Shown: positions 6,285 through 8,303 of the stretch, piece after piece
How the letters are laid out: every line of letters starts with the position of its first letter
How positions within the stretch are numbered: position 1 is the first letter of the stretch
Assembly (NCBI GenBank): GCA_023461115.1
Contig: JAEWOA010000274.1
Span: forward strand, 1 to 8,303
Length of the DNA: 8,303 bases
From: Actinomycetes bacterium
GTDB lineage: Bacteria > Actinomycetota > Actinomycetes > Actinomycetales > Cellulomonadaceae
Reading direction: 5' to 3'
Notes under the pieces: model-generated
The model's input: the letters and a program-made list of their open reading frames with translations, nothing else
The model's database searches: none
Told to the model about the DNA's origin: nothing
Position numbers and translations under genes: made by a program

Positions 6285-6390
6285 CGTGACGATGACGTCT
6301 CCTCGTTCGGGCGTCCCGCGCGCACGGAACTCGCGCGGAACTGTCACCTGCGACAACGGACCGCCGCGGCTCCTGCGCGAGCGCGACGAG

Positions 6391-6993
6391 TCAGATTCGC
6401 CCGTCCGGCGCAGCGGCCTCGGCCGGCGCGGGGTCCATGTCGAAGCCCGGGAGGCCGTCGATGCTGGTGCGGTTCTTGAGGCGCCGGTAGTCCGCGCGGC
6501 CGTCGACGCCCTTGCGCTCCATGTACTGCGGCAGCAGGTCCCGCTCGCCCGCGTACTCGTAGAACGGCACGCCGTACCCGCACGAGTCCGAGACGCGCTC
6601 GACGTCGACGACGATCACCGCGCGGGCGCCCACCGACTCGTCCAGCCCGCCGTCGAAGTGGCCGAGCAGCTCGTCGAAGCCCTCGTCGTACAACGTGGTG
6701 AAGCGCCCCGTGCCGTGCAGCCGGACGATGTTGGGCGGGCCCTGGAACGCGCAGAACATGAGCGTGATCCGGCCGTTGTCCCGCAGGTGCGCGATGGTCT
6801 CGGAGCCGCTCGCGGTCAGGTCGAGGTACGCGACCGTGTGGTCGTCGAGCACCGCGAACGAGCCCGCGACGCCCTTGGGCGAGACGTTGACGTGCCCGTC
6901 CGGGCCGCTCGGGGCAGTCGCGACGAAGAACAGGTGCTGCGCCAGCAAGAACGAGCGCATCCGCTCGTCGATCCGCTCATGCACCTTCCCCAT
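6391..6993 (-). CDS. Pyridoxamine 5'-phosphate oxidase family (PPOX-fold) flavoprotein
   Basis: A 200-residue cytoplasmic protein with the split-barrel PPOX fold, expected to bind FMN or deazaflavin F420; the substrate is unknown and it need not make pyridoxal phosphate. Recognised family blocks are QHLFFVATAPSGPDGHVNVS (19-38) followed by PKG, the core strand TVAYLDLTASGSETIAHLRD (53-72), NGRITLMFCAFQGPPNIVRL (73-92), VIVVDVERVSDSCGYGVPFY (126-145) and a basic C-terminal segment leading to RTSIDGLPGFD. Length agrees with the family. The ATG at 6993 begins MGKVHERIDERMRSF, the normal N-terminus. No Shine-Dalgarno sequence is seen, but TAGGTT lies 6 nt upstream, so a leaderless mRNA is possible. 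It is separated from the exporter genes by 106 bp and from the glucosidase by the 19-bp repeats, so it may be a single-gene unit. Confidence 0.92.
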   Translation of the reverse strand: MGKVHERIDERMRSFLLAQHLFFVATAPSGPDGHVNVSPKGVAGSFAVLDDHTVAYLDLTASGSETIAHLRDNGRITLMFCAFQGPPNIVRLHGTGRFTTLYDEGFDELLGHFDGGLDESVGARAVIVVDVERVSDSCGYGVPFYEYAGERDLLPQYMERKGVDGRADYRRLKNRTSIDGLPGFDMDPAPAEAAAPDGRI

Positions 6994-6999
6994 GCCCGC

Positions 7000-7005
7000 A
7001 ACCTA
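7000..7005 (-). promoter_or_regulatory. Possible -10 box for a leaderless PPOX transcript
   Basis: On the minus strand TAGGTT (7005-7000) fits the TANNNT pattern and lies 6 nt before the ATG at 6993, which lacks a ribosome-binding site. No convincing -35 box is found 16-18 bp further upstream, where the sequence runs into the G-rich spacer and the 19-bp repeats. The call rests on position and the absence of any alternative translation signal. Confidence 0.35.
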
Positions 7006-7019
7006 CGCGCCCCCACCCC

Positions 7020-7114
7020 GCGAGCGTGCACTCCAGCCGCGAGCGTGCACTCCAGCCGCGAGCGTGCACTCCAGCCGTGAGCGTGCACTTCAGCCGCGAG
7101 CGTGCACTTCAGCC
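7020..7114. repeat. Tandem array of five 19-bp direct repeats
   Basis: Five head-to-tail copies of GCGAGCGTGCACTCCAGCC occur at 7020-7038, 7039-7057, 7058-7076, 7077-7095 and 7096-7114, with no spacers. Copies 1-3 are identical. Copies 4 and 5 share one change (CACTC to CACTT), and copy 4 has one more (GCGAG to GTGAG), so the array grew by duplication of diverging units. Each unit holds the palindrome GTGCAC. The last copy runs over the stop codon of the glucosidase (7109-7111). Function is unknown; repeated protein-binding sites, transcription termination, or a neutral minisatellite are all possible. Confidence 0.95.
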
Positions 7115-8303
7115 GCGGCGCAGGACCAGCGCCTCCCACGGCCGCAGCCGCACCGGGACGGACTCGGGGCCCACCGCGTCGGCGTAGTTGCCCAGCACCA
7201 GAGCCGCGCCGGCCCACTCCTCGTCGACCTCCGCCGCGCGCGCCTCGCCCGAGAAGTTCGCGACGACGAGCAGCTCGTCGTCGCCCTGTGCGCGCACGAG
7301 GCGGCGCGTGAATGCGTACACGTGCTCGTCGTCGGGCAGCAGCATGGTGAAGTCGCCGAGCGCGACGACGGGCTCGGCGTGCCGCAGTGCGATCAGCCGC
7401 CGGTAGTGGTGGAACACCGAGCGCTCGTCGGCCCGCTGCGCCGCCGCGTTGAGCCACGTGTGGTTGCCGGTGGCCGGGAGCCACGGCTCGCCACGCGTGA
7501 AGCCCGCGTGCGGCGAGCCGTCCCACTGCATCGGGGTGCGCGCGTTGTCGCGGCTCATGGCGCCGAGCCCCGCGAGCAACGCCTCGTCGGTGGCCCAACC
7601 GTGCGCGCGGGCCTCGGCGATGTGCCGCACCGACTCGATGTCGCGGTAGTCGTCGAGCGACGAGAAGCCGGCGTTCGTCATGCCCAGCTCCTCGCCCTGG
7701 TACACGTAGGGCGTGCCGCGGTGCAGGTGCAGCACCGTGGCCAGCAGGGTCGCGGACTCGCGCCACCACCGGCCGTCGTCGCCCCAGCGCGAGACGATGC
7801 GCGGCTGGTCGTGGTTGTTCCAGTAGAGCGAGTTCCAGCCGGTCTCCGCGAGGCCCGCCTGCCAGCGGCCGAACGACGCCTTGAGGTCCGCCAGGCGCAG
7901 GGGCCGCGGGTCGAACTTGCCGCCCGGGCCGTGGTCGAGGCCCATGTGCTCGAACGTGAAGACCATGTCGAGCTCGCGGCGCCGCGGGTCGGTGAAGAGC
8001 ACGCCGTCCTCGACGGTCGCTCCCGGGGTCTCCCCGACGAGCAGCAGCCCGTCCCGGCGGCCGTCGAAGACCTCGCGGTGCATCTCCTGGAGGAACTCGT
8101 GCAGCCGCGGGCCGTGCGTGTACTGGGCCGAGCCGTCACCGAGCGCACCGGTCGTCGCGGGCCCGTCGGCCAGGGAACCGTCCTCGCCGACGACCTTCGA
8201 GATGAGGTTGATGACGTCCATGCGGAAGCCGTCGACGCCACGGTCGAGCCACCAGCGCATCATCGCGTAGACCGCCTGCCGGACCTCCGGGTTCTCCCAG
8301 TTG
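7109..8303 (-). CDS. GH13 alpha-glucosidase, oligo-1,6-glucosidase type (partial, N-terminus outside window)
   Basis: The C-terminal 397 residues or so of a glycoside hydrolase family 13 enzyme that removes glucose from short alpha-glucans; it is probably cytoplasmic like its relatives. The frame stays open to the window edge, and the first visible codons read NWENPEVRQAVYAMMRWW, so the true start lies beyond 8303 and the internal Met at 8263 is not it. The catalytic triad is visible: nucleophile Asp in GFRMDVIN (codon 8216-8218), acid/base Glu in LLLVGETPG (8030-8032) and the stabilising Asp in NNHDQPR (7808-7810). Val directly after the nucleophile is linked in this family to alpha-1,6 preference (isomaltose, panose) rather than maltose. 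Later blocks such as GTPYVYQGEELGMTN and RTPMQWDGSPHAGFT (retaining loop near the active site) are also present. The C-terminal beta domain ends in RPWEALVLRRG. The last codons lie inside the 19-bp repeat array. Confidence 0.95.
   Translation of the reverse strand, partial: NWENPEVRQAVYAMMRWWLDRGVDGFRMDVINLISKVVGEDGSLADGPATTGALGDGSAQYTHGPRLHEFLQEMHREVFDGRRDGLLLVGETPGATVEDGVLFTDPRRRELDMVFTFEHMGLDHGPGGKFDPRPLRLADLKASFGRWQAGLAETGWNSLYWNNHDQPRIVSRWGDDGRWWRESATLLATVLHLHRGTPYVYQGEELGMTNAGFSSLDDYRDIESVRHIAEARAHGWATDEALLAGLGAMSRDNARTPMQWDGSPHAGFTRGEPWLPATGNHTWLNAAAQRADERSVFHHYRRLIALRHAEPVVALGDFTMLLPDDEHVYAFTRRLVRAQGDDELLVVANFSGEARAAEVDEEWAGAALVLGNYADAVGPESVPVRLRPWEALVLRRG

Noticed and set aside
6342..6355. 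Inverted repeat TGTC-N6-GACA near the upstream ATPase start codons, as an operator
   Set aside because: Four-base arms are expected by chance, and no regulator gene is adjacent.
7020..7114. CRISPR array
   Set aside because: The 19-bp copies abut directly with no unique spacers, and no cas gene is present. This is a tandem repeat.

Overview
The window reads as chromosomal DNA of a very GC-rich actinobacterium, probably from the Micrococcales (Cellulomonas-like). That placement is inferred from base composition, GTG starts, the ilvB-ilvN-ilvC order with an attenuated leader, and protein flavour. No taxonomic marker gene is present. Every gene I can support lies on the minus strand, so transcription runs from high to low coordinates. 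Long plus-strand open frames exist only as high-GC shadows of these genes. No stretch longer than 300 bases lacks a gene.

From right to left the layout is as follows. (1) 7109-8303 is the 3' part of a GH13 alpha-glucosidase (oligo-1,6-glucosidase type) that runs off the window. (2) 7020-7114 holds five head-to-tail copies of a 19-bp repeat, the last one crossing the glucosidase stop codon. (3) 6391-6993 is a pyridoxamine-phosphate-oxidase-fold flavoprotein. (4) 6284-4318 is a two-gene ABC-2 exporter: an ATPase and a membrane permease overlapping by ATGA. (5) 4256-4104 is a compact attenuation control region: a promoter, a 14-residue leader peptide with the run Leu-Leu-Val-Val-Leu, a candidate antiterminator, and an intrinsic terminator with a T tract. 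(6) 4038-602 is ilvB-ilvN-ilvC, encoding acetolactate synthase large and small subunits and ketol-acid reductoisomerase. (7) 523-592 is a 70-nt imperfect hairpin just after ilvC. (8) 54-473 is a small ASCH (PUA-like) domain protein with an atypical, C-rich 3' end. (9) 11-43 is a run of 33 G at the extreme left.

The core of the window is branched-chain amino acid synthesis. IlvB and IlvN condense pyruvate (or pyruvate plus 2-oxobutyrate) to acetohydroxy acids, which IlvC isomerises and reduces. The leader upstream of ilvB appears to sense charged Leu and Val tRNA by ribosome stalling, and to decide whether RNA polymerase reads through into the operon. The leader peptide appears to be translated from a leaderless transcript, since its GTG sits 7 nt after a -10 box.

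The least explained structure is the pair of intergenic repeat elements. Both are built from 19-20 bp units with an AGTGC/GCACT core. One is a direct array (7020-7114) and the other is folded into an inverted repeat (523-592). The left-end poly-G tract and the odd 3' end of the ASCH gene need an assembly check before biology is read into them.
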